Assembly: GCF_011612265.2 (NCBI RefSeq)
Contig: NZ_CP050134.2
Location: forward strand, 806,001-870,000
Direction: 5' to 3'
DNA length: 64,000 nucleotides
DNA from: Corynebacterium matruchotii
GTDB taxonomy: Bacteria > Actinomycetota > Actinomycetes > Mycobacteriales > Mycobacteriaceae
The first letter of the stretch is position 1. Every line of letters begins with the position of its first letter. Below are positions 28,487 to 37,318 of the stretch, one piece after another. The position numbers and the translations under genes were made by a program. Below the pieces are notes generated by a model. The model made no database searches, was not told where the DNA came from, and saw only the letters and a list, made by a program, of their open reading frames with translations.

Positions 28487-29959
28487 CCCTGGGCGTCGAT
28501 AAGCTACCAGGGTGGTTTCGGCGAATAACCAGCGGGAAGCCACCCACCCGGACACCGCTAAAATCCCCATCCACATGGGGTTATACAGCTGATGATTCCC
28601 CGAACCTGTGAACGCCAATGCCACCGCGATCGACCCAATGATAAAGAACTGGTTAATCCGCCGTGAGCAATTCACCACCCCAACCAGCGGCAACACCGAA
28701 GCGTAATACCAGGGCAGGGTCACCGCATTAAAACTAAACACAATCAAATACGCCCACATCGCCCCAGTGATCGGCTTGCGGCGCAGAAACCACCAACAGG
28801 CCACAAACCCCACAGCCATAATCACAAGTGATACGGCTCGCGCCACCACCATCACATCATTGAACGGGAATTGGGGATTCCCAATCCGGCCGGCCTCCCC
28901 AATCACCCCCGACACCAGCGACGGAAACGACAGCGGATTCACCACCTTTGTGTTCCCCGCCAACGCCGCAATCCACTCCCAGGTGGTTCCCGACGCCCAC
29001 GTGATGACCGCCAGAATCGCAACAGTTTCCACTGCACCCCCCACACCGGCCAGCAGAAATGCCCGCACCCTCGCACCCACCGATTCTCCGGCCCGGTTGA
29101 CCACCAACCACACCACAAACGGCAAACACAACGCCGCCGACGCTTTCAACGCCATCGCCACCGCAATGAGCGCCACCCCGGCGAAAAACCCACCCAATAC
29201 CGCCGGGTACGTTGCCTGACGCACCACCAAATACAGGCCAACGGTGACGAGCCCCACCATCATCGCCTCGTTATGCATGCCCCCCACCAAGTGAAACACC
29301 ATCACCGGGTTAGCCACCCCCAACCACAATGCAAACGCCGGATCCGCCCCCAACCGCTGGGCAATCTTCGGCACAAACCACATGATCGCCACAAACCCCA
29401 CCACCGCCAGCGCCTTAAACGCATACACCCCGGCTGTCACATTATCGCCAAACACGGTGGTCACGGCCTCGCCAAGCCACAAATGCAGCGGCCCATACGG
29501 GGTGGTGGTGTTCCGCCAATCGTGGGAAACCTCAAACAAAATCTGATTCGGATTACTCGCCGGCCCCTGCGTGTAGGCATTCAGCCCATCGCGCAGCAAC
29601 GTGCCCTGCATCAGGTAGGAATACACATCCCGCGACATGATCGGTGCCGCCCCCGCCAGCGGGACGAGCCACATGCACAATGTGCGGCGAACATAGTCGG
29701 CGTCGACAACCTTGTCGATCACCAACTTCCCCATCAACACCCAGGCCACCACGAACAACACCGTGCCCAGCCACAAGGTTACATTCGAAAACGCGGCACC
29801 ATGCCCAAAACTCAAAAAATCCAGGTTCGCCGCGGAAAGCAAACTATTGCGCTTCTGCAGCGACCCCCCACCAAACGACCCCAACAGAATCAGCAGCGAA
29901 GCCACAAGACCAAGCTTGCGCACCATGGGGGAAGTCAATGTGCTGACAAGGGCAATCAT
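28430..29959 (-). CDS. mptA: Alpha-(1->6)-mannopyranosyltransferase, MptA type
   Basis: About 509 residues, polytopic GT-C enzyme that uses polyprenyl-phosphate-mannose to lengthen the alpha-1,6-mannan core of lipomannan. The first extracytoplasmic loop contains MSRDVYSYLMQG, holding the Asp-x-Tyr motif of this family, and NTTTPYGPLHLW; some 13 helices follow. The ATG at 29959 begins MIALVSTLT; an in-frame ATG at 30031 would reach into idsA. Downstream of idsA by 13 bases and probably cotranscribed with it. The enzyme ends with a polar tail that overlaps the Rv2175c-like gene. MptA rather than MptB is chosen from context (next to the pknL pair, as in M. tuberculosis). Confidence 0.88.
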   Translation of the reverse strand: MIALVSTLTSPMVRKLGLVASLLILLGSFGGGSLQKRNSLLSAANLDFLSFGHGAAFSNVTLWLGTVLFVVAWVLMGKLVIDKVVDADYVRRTLCMWLVPLAGAAPIMSRDVYSYLMQGTLLRDGLNAYTQGPASNPNQILFEVSHDWRNTTTPYGPLHLWLGEAVTTVFGDNVTAGVYAFKALAVVGFVAIMWFVPKIAQRLGADPAFALWLGVANPVMVFHLVGGMHNEAMMVGLVTVGLYLVVRQATYPAVLGGFFAGVALIAVAMALKASAALCLPFVVWLVVNRAGESVGARVRAFLLAGVGGAVETVAILAVITWASGTTWEWIAALAGNTKVVNPLSFPSLVSGVIGEAGRIGNPQFPFNDVMVVARAVSLVIMAVGFVACWWFLRRKPITGAMWAYLIVFSFNAVTLPWYYASVLPLVGVVNCSRRINQFFIIGSIAVALAFTGSGNHQLYNPMWMGILAVSGWVASRWLFAETTLVAYRRPGLEGHRLGAAHHLPGQVPV

Positions 29960-29972
29960 GGCTGATAGCTTA

Positions 29973-31061
29973 CTAGGTTCGCCGCGCCGTGGCCTGCATT
30001 GCCAAGCCCCGCAACGCCTCCTCGCTCCCATCCGGCAACCCCAGCCCTGCTATCCGCGCCAGCCCGCTCGCCGTCAGCTCCCCAATGAGCTTTTCGACGC
30101 GCTCCGCCGCCCCGGTCGCCGCAATGGCCGCCGTCAATTCGGCAATCTCATCGGGATCGGACACCCGGCCCAGCCGCCCCCGGATATAGTCGGCGGTTGC
30201 CGCATCCGCCAACTGCAACGCCGTGGCGATGAGCACCGTGCGTTTCCCCTCCCGCAAATCGTCACCGGCAGGCTTGCCAGTCACGCCGGGATCACCAAAC
30301 ACCCCCAACTGGTCGTCCCGCAGCTGAAACGCCACCCCAATATCCGTCCCATAGGCCCGCAGCGCCGCAATCGTCGCCGCATCCGCCCCCGCCAGGGCCG
30401 CCCCCAGGTGCAACGGCCGCTCAATCGTATACGCCGCCGTCTTAAACCGATTCACCACCTGGGCGGTAGCAATATCCTCATCACCCGAGGCCTCATGAAT
30501 AATGTCGAGTAGCTGGCCCCCAATCACTTCGGTGCGCATCCCCCGCCACGCCGGCTGTATCCGATCCAACGCCGCATGGCTGAGCCCCGCAGCCCGCACC
30601 ATGTCATCCGCCCAGGCAAACGCTAAATCCCCCACCAAAATAGCAACAGAACACCCAAAATGATCCGCATCACCATGCCACCGCCCCTCCTCGTGCCGCC
30701 GTTGCGCACTCCGGTGCACCGTCGGATTCCCCCGACGAGTATCCGACGAATCAATAATGTCGTCATGAATCAACGCGCACGCCTGAATCAACTCCAAAGC
30801 ACTTGCCGCCCGCAACACCGCCGCCGGATCCTCCCCCCGATTCCGCAGGCCCCCGCCGGCCACAAATCCCGCCCACACATAGCACGGGCGGATGCGTTTC
30901 CCGCCCGTGAGCACATAGTTCTCCAGCAATGTGACAGCTGACCCCACGGCATCACCCAACGGGGCAATGGCGGGACGCTGGGCGGCAAAAAACTCCGCCA
31001 GGTGCGTGGTCACAATGCCGGGAACCTGGGCAAGATCCGGGGTTTTCGGTGTTTCGGTCAT
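29973..31061 (-). CDS. idsA: Polyprenyl (geranylgeranyl) diphosphate synthase
   Basis: Chain-elongating prenyltransferase of isoprenoid metabolism. 362 residues. The first Asp-rich motif is HDDIIDSSDTRRG and the second is RDDQLGVFGD; the third conserved region KTAAYTIERPLHLGA precedes it. The start at 31061 (MTETPKTPDLA) follows AGAAAGGGCCGCC. The usual role is to provide C20 diphosphate for menaquinone side chains, carotenoids or decaprenyl carriers; together with mptA (which uses polyprenyl-phosphate-mannose) it forms a functionally sensible operon, but the product length cannot be read from sequence here. It diverges from metF by 52 bases. Confidence 0.93.
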   Translation of the reverse strand: MTETPKTPDLAQVPGIVTTHLAEFFAAQRPAIAPLGDAVGSAVTLLENYVLTGGKRIRPCYVWAGFVAGGGLRNRGEDPAAVLRAASALELIQACALIHDDIIDSSDTRRGNPTVHRSAQRRHEEGRWHGDADHFGCSVAILVGDLAFAWADDMVRAAGLSHAALDRIQPAWRGMRTEVIGGQLLDIIHEASGDEDIATAQVVNRFKTAAYTIERPLHLGAALAGADAATIAALRAYGTDIGVAFQLRDDQLGVFGDPGVTGKPAGDDLREGKRTVLIATALQLADAATADYIRGRLGRVSDPDEIAELTAAIAATGAAERVEKLIGELTASGLARIAGLGLPDGSEEALRGLAMQATARRT

Positions 31062-31113
31062 GGCGGCCCTTTCTAATGGGTGATCCGGGGGTAAACCGGT
31101 ATCATTCTAAGCC

Positions 31114-32109
31114 ATGACACAGCAACCACTTCCCGAGCCGACTCCCGCCAGGTACCAACGGTCGATTACCGACGTGATTTCCAGTCCCGCGCCGGGGCGG
31201 ATTCCGTTCTCGGTGGAATTCATGCCGCCGAGAAACGATGAGGCAGAGACTCGGCTGCGGACCGCGGCGGAAATCTTCCATGATCTGGGGGTGGCGTTTG
31301 TGTCCGTCACCTATGGAGCGGGGGGCAGCTCCCGGGATCGGACGATGCGGATCGCCCAAGACCTGGCCCGGATGCCGCTCACCACCCTGGTGCATTTGAC
31401 CCTGGTGGGGCACACCGAGGCCGAGCTGGTGGAGATTCTTTCCGACTATGCGTCATTAGGTTTGTCGAATCTTTTGGCGCTCCGGGGCGATCCGCCGGGG
31501 GCGGACCCATTGGGGGAGTGGACGCCGGTGCCGGGCGGCTACCGCTACGCGGAAGAACTGATTTGGTTAACGAAACGCTTGGAGGCAACCAAGCATTTCC
31601 AGGTGGGAATTGCTGCATTCCCGGAAGGCCATCATCAGTCGGAGTCATTGGCGGCGGACACCAAGTACACGTTGGCGAAGCTTCGGGCGGGGGCGGAGTT
31701 TTCGATCACCCAAATGTTCTTTGATGTGGACTATTACCTGCGGTTGCGGGACCGGCTGGCGTCGGCGGATGCGGAATTAGGGTCACGGCCGATCATTCCG
31801 GGTATTATGCCGATCACCTCGCTGAAGTCGGTGCGGCGCCAATTACAGCTGTCGGGGGCGAAATTACCGGCCCGGTTGGAGGAACGGTTGGTGGCGGCCG
31901 CTGCGGGGGACGAGGAGGCGAATCGAGACGAGATTCGCAAGGTTGGGATTGAGGAATCAACGCTCATGGCGGAGCGGCTCATCGCGGAGGGCGTGCCGGA
32001 TCTGCACTTCATGACTATGAACTTCGCTCGGGCAACCCAGGAGGTGCTGCACAACCTGGGGATGGCGCCGGCGTGGGGCCGGGAACACGGCCACGATGCG
32101 GTGCGGTAA
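31114..32109 (+). CDS. metF: Methylenetetrahydrofolate reductase
   Basis: Reduces 5,10-methylene-THF to 5-methyl-THF for methionine synthesis. 331 residues. Family motifs: FSVEFMPPRND with the catalytic Glu near the start, SVTYGAGGSSRDRT for folate binding, and LLALRGDPPG for FAD/NAD. The ATG at 31114 has no clear ribosome-binding site. Codon usage favours G-ending codons, unlike the C-ending codons of the neighbouring idsA/mptA. It stands opposite idsA and convergent with the GNAT gene, 12 bases away. Confidence 0.95.
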   Translation: MTQQPLPEPTPARYQRSITDVISSPAPGRIPFSVEFMPPRNDEAETRLRTAAEIFHDLGVAFVSVTYGAGGSSRDRTMRIAQDLARMPLTTLVHLTLVGHTEAELVEILSDYASLGLSNLLALRGDPPGADPLGEWTPVPGGYRYAEELIWLTKRLEATKHFQVGIAAFPEGHHQSESLAADTKYTLAKLRAGAEFSITQMFFDVDYYLRLRDRLASADAELGSRPIIPGIMPITSLKSVRRQLQLSGAKLPARLEERLVAAAAGDEEANRDEIRKVGIEESTLMAERLIAEGVPDLHFMTMNFARATQEVLHNLGMAPAWGREHGHDAVR

Positions 32110-32121
32110 GTTCGTTGGGGG

Positions 32122-32673
32122 CTAGGGGAGCGGCTTCGCCATGATGGCAAAGGGGCGGGTGTCACCCCGGAAATAAAACTGCCGGATGAGGTCGGTAAAC
32201 CCCAGGGAGCGATAGAGGTGAAAAGCGTTATTATTTTCGGCAATCACCTCGGGGGTGGAAAGCAGGGCGTAGGAGGCATGGGCGTTCTCTAACAGCATGG
32301 TGAGTAATTGGTGGCCTATGCCCTGGCCCTGGTAAGTGGGGGTGACGTGGATTTCGGTGACGGAAAAATAATCGTTGAGCATGAATAGCTGGTCGGTGGT
32401 GGCGCCACCGCGTTCGCGGAGGCCGCGGCGGACTTCTTGATCCCACCATTGTTCGCGGTGCCCATGGTAGCCGTAGGCGACTCCTAGGACGTGCGTGCCG
32501 TCGTGGGCGCAGACCGCCTGGAAGTTTTTTTCCTGGATGGCCTGACGCCACGCCTTAATGCGGGAATCGCGGATGACGGTGGTGTATCCCATGGCTTCGA
32601 GATAGATGTTGACCAAGAGGGGGGCGATACTGCTGAACTCTAGGGCGCTGAGCAGTTGAATCTTGATGGTCAC
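32122..32673 (-). CDS. GNAT-family N-acetyltransferase
   Basis: About 183 residues if GTG 32673 is the start (AAGGA just upstream); an ATG at 32721 would add 16. The acetyl-CoA binding loop is QGQGIGHQLLTMLLE, after the beta strand FSVTEIHVTPTY, and LYRSLGFTDL is the typical C-terminal block. No substrate can be assigned. It lies opposite the HEPN gene; the LexA-like palindrome is in between. Confidence 0.82.
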   Translation of the reverse strand: MTIKIQLLSALEFSSIAPLLVNIYLEAMGYTTVIRDSRIKAWRQAIQEKNFQAVCAHDGTHVLGVAYGYHGHREQWWDQEVRRGLRERGGATTDQLFMLNDYFSVTEIHVTPTYQGQGIGHQLLTMLLENAHASYALLSTPEVIAENNNAFHLYRSLGFTDLIRQFYFRGDTRPFAIMAKPLP

Positions 32674-32963
32674 AATCCTTATCGAACCATTTTTTGGGTG
32701 TATCCGAAAGTCACCATCCAAAACCTGCGTGTCGGAATCCTATCCGAACGCTGCCCCCGATGATTACACCCGAACGGTGCAAGGGGATACCGCGACCTGA
32801 TATAGAAAATATGTTCTATATTTTCGGGGGTGATGTCCGGGGTGGGAATTATCCTGGGATGATCGCGGCAACTTTAGTCGTCGTAAAGCAAAAAAATCTC
32901 CCAATAAGTGCAATAAAATGCCTGCTTTGAGCGTTGTAAATAAGTGAGGAAGGAGTGAAAATC
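32674..32963. other. Divergent promoter region with LexA-like palindrome
   Basis: 290 bases between the GNAT and HEPN-family genes. Contains the palindrome at 32803-32818, a -10-like TAAAAT at 32914-32919 pointing to the HEPN gene, and a strong GGAAGGAG before its ATG. No other gene seen. Confidence 0.6.
32803..32818. promoter_or_regulatory. LexA-like (SOS) palindrome
   Basis: TAGAAAATATGTTCTA differs from the corynebacterial SOS consensus TCGAAMANNTGTTCGA only at the symmetric positions 2 and 15. An overlapping palindrome GAAAATAT/ATATTTTC (32805-32825) occupies the same segment. Confidence 0.5.
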
Positions 32964-33371
32964 ATGAGCGTTGCACCATTCACCCAGCCGAGGAAGGGCG
33001 CGGAGTTTCTCCATAAGGCGCATCAGCTGTTAGCAACAGCGATAACCTACCGGAATCAGCAGCGCCATGACCTGGCGTTGGAATATGCTTACCAGGCGGG
33101 ATTGCGTACCGCGGCTGCCCGAATTGCCGCAAGCCCGGTGGCACATCGGGTTCGGAAGCCCACCAGTGCGTGGGCCCAGTTACGCCTGGTAGGTGCCGAT
33201 GCTGCGGGGTGGGCGGATGCCTTGGAACAGTATTCCCGGCTGCGGTCGCGGGTGGGTAGTGGTATCGAGGCCACGGTGTCGGTGGAAACAGTCGATACTA
33301 TGGTCGATTTAGTCAGCAAATTTCTAAACTCGGTAGAATTTGATAATGACGATACCCCCGCAGCTGCGTAG
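32964..33371 (+). CDS. SAV_6107-family HEPN domain protein
   Basis: 135-residue helical protein beginning MSVAPFTQPRKGAEFLHKAH. The sequence HQLLATAITYRNQQRHDLALEYAYQAGLRTAAARIAA fits the HEPN-type helical bundle of the SAV_6107 family of actinobacteria; HEPN proteins are often RNA-binding or nuclease-like, but the catalytic RX4-6H motif is not obvious here, so function is open. The ATG at 32964 is chosen over GTG 32955 for its spacing to GGAAGGAG. If the LexA-like site is real, it could be a DNA-damage gene. Confidence 0.75.
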   Translation: MSVAPFTQPRKGAEFLHKAHQLLATAITYRNQQRHDLALEYAYQAGLRTAAARIAASPVAHRVRKPTSAWAQLRLVGADAAGWADALEQYSRLRSRVGSGIEATVSVETVDTMVDLVSKFLNSVEFDNDDTPAAA

Positions 33372-33512
33372 TCGTGTTATCCCTACCGGGAACTTTCCTA
33401 GTAGGGTAGGCGTTAATTATCACAGATAACTAACTTCGCCGCGCGCACTGCACGCATAGCGGTTTTCACTTCAATACAGGCTAATTAACATAGAACGCCA
33501 ATGGGAGGAACA

Positions 33513-33908
33513 GTGGCACTTTCCGAACATGAGCAGCAAATGCTCAAGGAAATCGAACAGTCCTTACTTTCGGAAGACCCGAAATTTGGTGCTGTAGTCA
33601 CCGATGGTGATTTTGCCCAGTCAAAGGGCACGGTGACGCTACGGGGCATTGCCATCGTGGTTATTGGGTTGGTGCTGCTGGTTACTGGCGTGGCACTGTC
33701 CCAAATGTCCCTGTGGTGGTTGTCATTAAGCATCCTGGGATTTTTAGTGATGGTTGCCGGCGGCATGTGGATGCTGCGAGGTGGTGGTAAGTCCACTTTC
33801 AATCTTAGTGACGGATATCATAGCTCCGCTGGACGGCGGCGACCACAGAAATCTGGGGGATTGGGGGATCGGATGGAGGATAATTTTCGCCGTCGTTTTG
33901 AAAACTAG
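33513..33908 (+). CDS. DUF3040 family membrane protein
   Basis: 131-residue protein from GTG 33513, five bases after GGGAGGA. The start ALSEHEQQMLKEIEQSLLSEDPKF is the signature of DUF3040, followed by two membrane helices (about 45-65 and 70-90) and a basic tail. In many actinobacteria a DUF3040 gene stands just before mraZ, as here; its role is not known. A terminator separates it from mraZ, so it is a single transcription unit. Confidence 0.85.
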   Translation: MALSEHEQQMLKEIEQSLLSEDPKFGAVVTDGDFAQSKGTVTLRGIAIVVIGLVLLVTGVALSQMSLWWLSLSILGFLVMVAGGMWMLRGGGKSTFNLSDGYHSSAGRRRPQKSGGLGDRMEDNFRRRFEN

Positions 33909-33932
33909 CTATAATGTGACTTGACACAGACT

Positions 33933-33982
33933 TCTGGCCTCCGTATCGACCACAACTGACCACTGCGGAGGTCAGATTTTTT
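33933..33982 (+). terminator. Terminator after the DUF3040 gene
   Basis: TCTGGCCTCCG and CGGAGGTCAGA pair over 11 bases with one G-T pair, followed by six T. Confidence 0.88.
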
Positions 33983-34562
33983 ATGCCACCAGAAAACTGA
34001 GAGACGAGTAAGTCATAGGGGAGAAGGTAGCGGTTTTGCTTAAGTGGTGGGGTGAGGGCGTAAATGAAAACTGCTGGTAATGAATATAAATATGCAGATA
34101 TAGAAGCGTTATCTGTTCGTGATTTTCCATGCGAGCGCGGTTGGTAGCTCATGTGCTCATTGTGAATACCGTGTAAAAAATCTGGTTCAGACTTGCGGCG
34201 GAAAACGTCGATTCTTTATAAGTTTCTATGCTTCATGCATGCTACTTTTCGACGAGGGTACTGCGCGATAAGCAGGTGAAATAGGGGAAGGTATGCGGGA
34301 GTCATAGGAAATAATCCGGTTCGCAGAGAGTGGATGGGGGTAAAAATCAGCGGCGAAAACCCCACTATTTGGGTGATATATGTTATGTCATCAATTATGT
34401 AATCACTATCAATAGCCGGCATTTGGGGGTGGATTGACTGGAATGGTCGTGAACCATTGGTAGGTCATCCGAAATATTATCGAGAGTGCTATAAAATAAC
34501 GTTGGGAGAAACTCCAGGTGAAATGTTGAGAATATTGAAACTAGTTTATTACTGATGCTTAT

Positions 34563-34598
34563 GTTACAGAAGTTGTAAAAGTGACAGAAGTGGCTGAA
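34563..34598. promoter_or_regulatory. Four 9-bp direct repeats, MtrA-box-like
   Basis: GTTACAGAA, GTTGTAAAA, GTGACAGAA and GTGGCTGAA follow head to tail with no spacer. Two of them match the MtrA motif GTCACAgcg at GTNACAG. The same pattern occurs at 15527-15553 before the first NlpC/P60 gene. Confidence 0.55.
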
Positions 34599-34718
34599 TT
34601 ACATTAAAGTTCGGCTTTTGTTACCACGGCGTGTTTATTTTTCGAAGCTATCAAACTTGCAGGTTACAGGCGTTTCTGGTGGTAAAATTTGAGATTGTTG
34701 TGACTTGAGGTGTTGAAA

Positions 34719-34754
34719 GTGGGGGATTGTGGGGTATTGTGGGGAGAAGTGAAG
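34719..34754 (+). promoter_or_regulatory. MraZ operator: GTGGGG repeats with 10-bp period
   Basis: GTGGGG occurs at 34719, 34729 and 34739, and a weaker GTGAAG at 34749, exactly ten bases apart each time. MraZ proteins of several phyla bind direct repeats of TGGGN with about 10-bp spacing before their own gene, so this is very likely the autoregulatory site. Confidence 0.85.
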
Positions 34755-34860
34755 GGAATGTGGATATGTCACCGCACACCACGGAGGCACCACGGAACCG
34801 GAGCGACAGGAGTTGTTTATCTTGGGTCGTGTGGCTTTGAAAGTGTAGGAGCCTTCAAAG

Positions 34861-35292
34861 ATGTTTCTTGGCACTTACACACCAAAGTTGGACGATAAGG
34901 GCCGTCTGACATTGCCGGCGAAATTCCGAGAGGAACTAGCAGGTGGGTTGATGGTCACTAAAGGTCAGGACCATTCCTTAGCGGTATACCCCAAAGAGGA
35001 ATTTGTTCGGATTGCACGAAAAGCTGCTCAGCTACCGCGTAGCAACCCAGCAGCCCGGGCATTTATTCGAAACCTCACCGCCAGCGCAGATGAACAACGT
35101 CCAGACGGTCAAGGACGCATCACAATCACTCCAGACCACCGTAAATATGCAGGTCTGACAAAAGAGTGCGTGGTCATTGGCGCCATGGACTTCCTGGAAA
35201 TATGGGATGCCGAAGCCTGGGCCCGCTACCAAGCGGACACAGAATCGGCATTCGCGGATGCTAGCGACGACTTTTTAGACGGCCTGCTGTAA
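34861..35292 (+). CDS. mraZ: Transcriptional regulator MraZ
   Basis: 143-residue DNA-binding protein, first gene of the dcw cluster and usually its repressor. It has two AbrB-like halves, recognised by [14 protein letters not shown] in the first and [18 protein letters not shown] in the second. The ATG at 34861 ([11 protein letters not shown]) is the usual family start, with GGAG 11 bases upstream. Its operator stands 106 bases before the start. The gene is followed by rsmH after 186 bases. Confidence 0.95.
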   Translation: MFLGTYTPKLDDKGRLTLPAKFREELAGGLMVTKGQDHSLAVYPKEEFVRIARKAAQLPRSNPAARAFIRNLTASADEQRPDGQGRITITPDHRKYAGLTKECVVIGAMDFLEIWDAEAWARYQADTESAFADASDDFLDGLL

Positions 35293-35478
35293 CCCCGGCA
35301 CCAATCTAAAACGTTGCAAGCAGCACAGCATGGAGTGTGCGTAAGAACTCCACTTGAAGGGGCTTAACTTCTGGTGTACTTCCCCGATGTCAGAAGCGGC
35401 ACTTTAGGTGGAGCTCTATGCACACTGCGGTTTCTGCGGTACAACTTCGGCACACCACGGCATACTGGGGGCTTTCAT

Positions 35479-36504
35479 ATGGAAAACACTAACAACCATG
35501 GTCACGTCCCCGTGCTGCGCGAACGAGTCACCGAACTCCTCGCCCCAGCCCTCTGTAACACCATCACAAACCCACCCATCATCCTCGACGCCACTTTAGG
35601 CGCCGGTGGGCACAGCGAATACTTCCTCACCACATTCCCGCAGGTACACATAATAGGACTCGACCGCGACACCACCGCACTGGCCCAAGCCGCCACCCGC
35701 CTGGCCGACTTCGGCGACCGGATCACCACACTCCACACGCGCTTCGACGATTTTCCCACAGCCATCCAGGCCGCCGCCGACGCCGGCAATGCAACATGCC
35801 AAGCTGCACTCACAGAAGGTATATCCGGGGCACTCTTCGACCTGGGTGTGTCATCAATGCAGCTTGACCAGGTGAACCGCGGTTTTGCCTATCGGGTTGA
35901 TGCACCGCTCGACATGCGGATGAACAACTCCGAAGGCATTACCGCGGCGGAAATCCTCAATACCTACCCCCACGGCGACCTCACCCGCATCCTCAAAACC
36001 TACGGGGACGAACGATTCGCCAGCAAAATCGCCACCGCCATCATCCGCGAACGCGAACACGCCCCCTTCACCACCTCCGCGCGGCTCGTCGAACTGCTCT
36101 ATAACACCATCCCCGCCGCCACCCGACGCACCGGCGGCCACCCCGCCAAGCGCACATTCCAGGCACTCCGAATCGAGGTCAACCAAGAACTCGCCGCCAT
36201 CACCAATGTGCTACCTCGCATCGCCGACGCCCTCATCCCCGGTGGCCGGGCCGTCTTCATGGCCTACCAATCTTTAGAAGACAAAATCATTAAAAAATAC
36301 TTCGCCGAAATCACTACTTCCAAAACCCCCCGGGGACTTCCCATGGAACTCCCCGAATACGCGGCCAAATTCCGGCTGGTGACCCGGGGTGCCGAAAAAG
36401 CCACCCCCGCAGAAATCGCCGACAATTCCCGAGCCGCCCCCGTCCGGGTTCGCGCAATTGAAAAACTTGCCACCAGCACCAACAGAAAGGAGACCTCAAA
36501 ATGA
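35479..36504 (+). CDS. rsmH: 16S rRNA (cytosine-1402-N4)-methyltransferase
   Basis: SAM-dependent methyltransferase of the 30S decoding site. 341 residues from ATG 35479 (GGGGG seven bases upstream). SAM motif [15 protein letters not shown], then [14 protein letters not shown] and [16 protein letters not shown] are diagnostic. The frame is open further upstream, but HGHVPVL is the normal family N-terminus. Its stop overlaps the ftsL start by four bases (ATGA), linking the two in translation. Confidence 0.96.
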   Translation: MENTNNHGHVPVLRERVTELLAPALCNTITNPPIILDATLGAGGHSEYFLTTFPQVHIIGLDRDTTALAQAATRLADFGDRITTLHTRFDDFPTAIQAAADAGNATCQAALTEGISGALFDLGVSSMQLDQVNRGFAYRVDAPLDMRMNNSEGITAAEILNTYPHGDLTRILKTYGDERFASKIATAIIREREHAPFTTSARLVELLYNTIPAATRRTGGHPAKRTFQALRIEVNQELAAITNVLPRIADALIPGGRAVFMAYQSLEDKIIKKYFAEITTSKTPRGLPMELPEYAAKFRLVTRGAEKATPAEIADNSRAAPVRVRAIEKLATSTNRKETSK

Positions 36505-37262
36505 CAACCAATTACCGAATCCGTGACACCCGTATCCGCAGCGGCCGCCCCATCAACACCTACACCCCCTACCGGCCGACCCGTTCGGCACGGTCGCTTG
36601 TGCGTACCCAACAATCCCAAGACCACAGTCGAAACGACACTGCCCTCCTCGTCGAAGATCGGCCCAGCCGCACCGGCACATCAGGCCGGGCAATCCCCAC
36701 CGTCCCTACCCAGGCGCCACCCCGACGGCGTATGCAGCGCAAAGCCGGATCCCAACAGGTGTTTTCCAACCGGGGCAAACGGATCGTGCGCCAACGCGTC
36801 GACCCGAGCCGTATCCGCTTCGTGCTAGCACTCACGCTCCTGCTCGGCGCCGGCGTGTTTATAGCCATGATGCTCTCGAAAATATCGACCGAACAAAGTT
36901 TCGAGATGCAGGAGTTGCAGCACCACGAATCCACCCTGCAAAACCAGGTGGAAACCCTCAACCGTGACCTGCAAAACGCCTCCGCCACCGCAGAGATCGC
37001 CCGCCAAGCCAAAGACCTAGGCATGGTGATCCCCGACCAGCCCGGCATTCTGGCAAAAAATGAATCGGGCGACATACACGAGCAACGCGCGCCAGGCACC
37101 GTGACGCGTCCTATAGTTGATGTCAATGGTCAGCAAGTTCGGCCACAGGTGGCATCCAGTGATCCCAAGGCCACAAACGAAGTCTCCCAACGGCTGAATG
37201 AGGCTCCCCGGATTACACCCCGGACCTCCAATGTTGCACCATACATTTCTAATCGAAATTAA
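36501..37262 (+). CDS. ftsL: FtsL-like septum protein
   Basis: 253-residue single-pass membrane protein. A long Arg/Pro-rich cytoplasmic N-terminus (residues 1-105) precedes one helix (about 107-127, [20 protein letters not shown]), then a coiled coil with heptad-like Leu/Glu spacing ([21 protein letters not shown]) and a disordered tail. This is the arrangement of actinobacterial FtsL, which links FtsQ/FtsB-type proteins with FtsI-FtsW. Position between rsmH and ftsI is the main evidence, since FtsL is poorly conserved. Confidence 0.82.
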   Translation: MTTNYRIRDTRIRSGRPINTYTPYRPTRSARSLVRTQQSQDHSRNDTALLVEDRPSRTGTSGRAIPTVPTQAPPRRRMQRKAGSQQVFSNRGKRIVRQRVDPSRIRFVLALTLLLGAGVFIAMMLSKISTEQSFEMQELQHHESTLQNQVETLNRDLQNASATAEIARQAKDLGMVIPDQPGILAKNESGDIHEQRAPGTVTRPIVDVNGQQVRPQVASSDPKATNEVSQRLNEAPRITPRTSNVAPYISNRN

Positions 37263-37318
37263 TTTCGAACGGTAGAACCGTATCTGTCAACATTCCACAA
37301 TATTCCAAGGTGTCATTT

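Larger units (their letters stand above)
33909..34860. other. Long regulatory gap before the dcw cluster
   Basis: 952 bases between DUF3040 and mraZ. After the terminator there is an AT-rich stretch without a convincing gene (frames of up to about 115 codons lack ribosome-binding sites and any family resemblance). Near its right end are the four 9-bp repeats (34563-34598) and the GTGGGG array (34719-34754), 106 bases before the mraZ ATG. Confidence 0.6.

Noticed and set aside
33805..34152. 115-codon minus-strand frame overlapping DUF3040 and its terminator
   Set aside because: It runs through a clear terminator hairpin and over a supported gene on the other strand.
34216..34422. 68-codon minus-strand frame before mraZ
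   Set aside because: No ribosome-binding site, AT-rich composition and no recognisable motif; likely chance.
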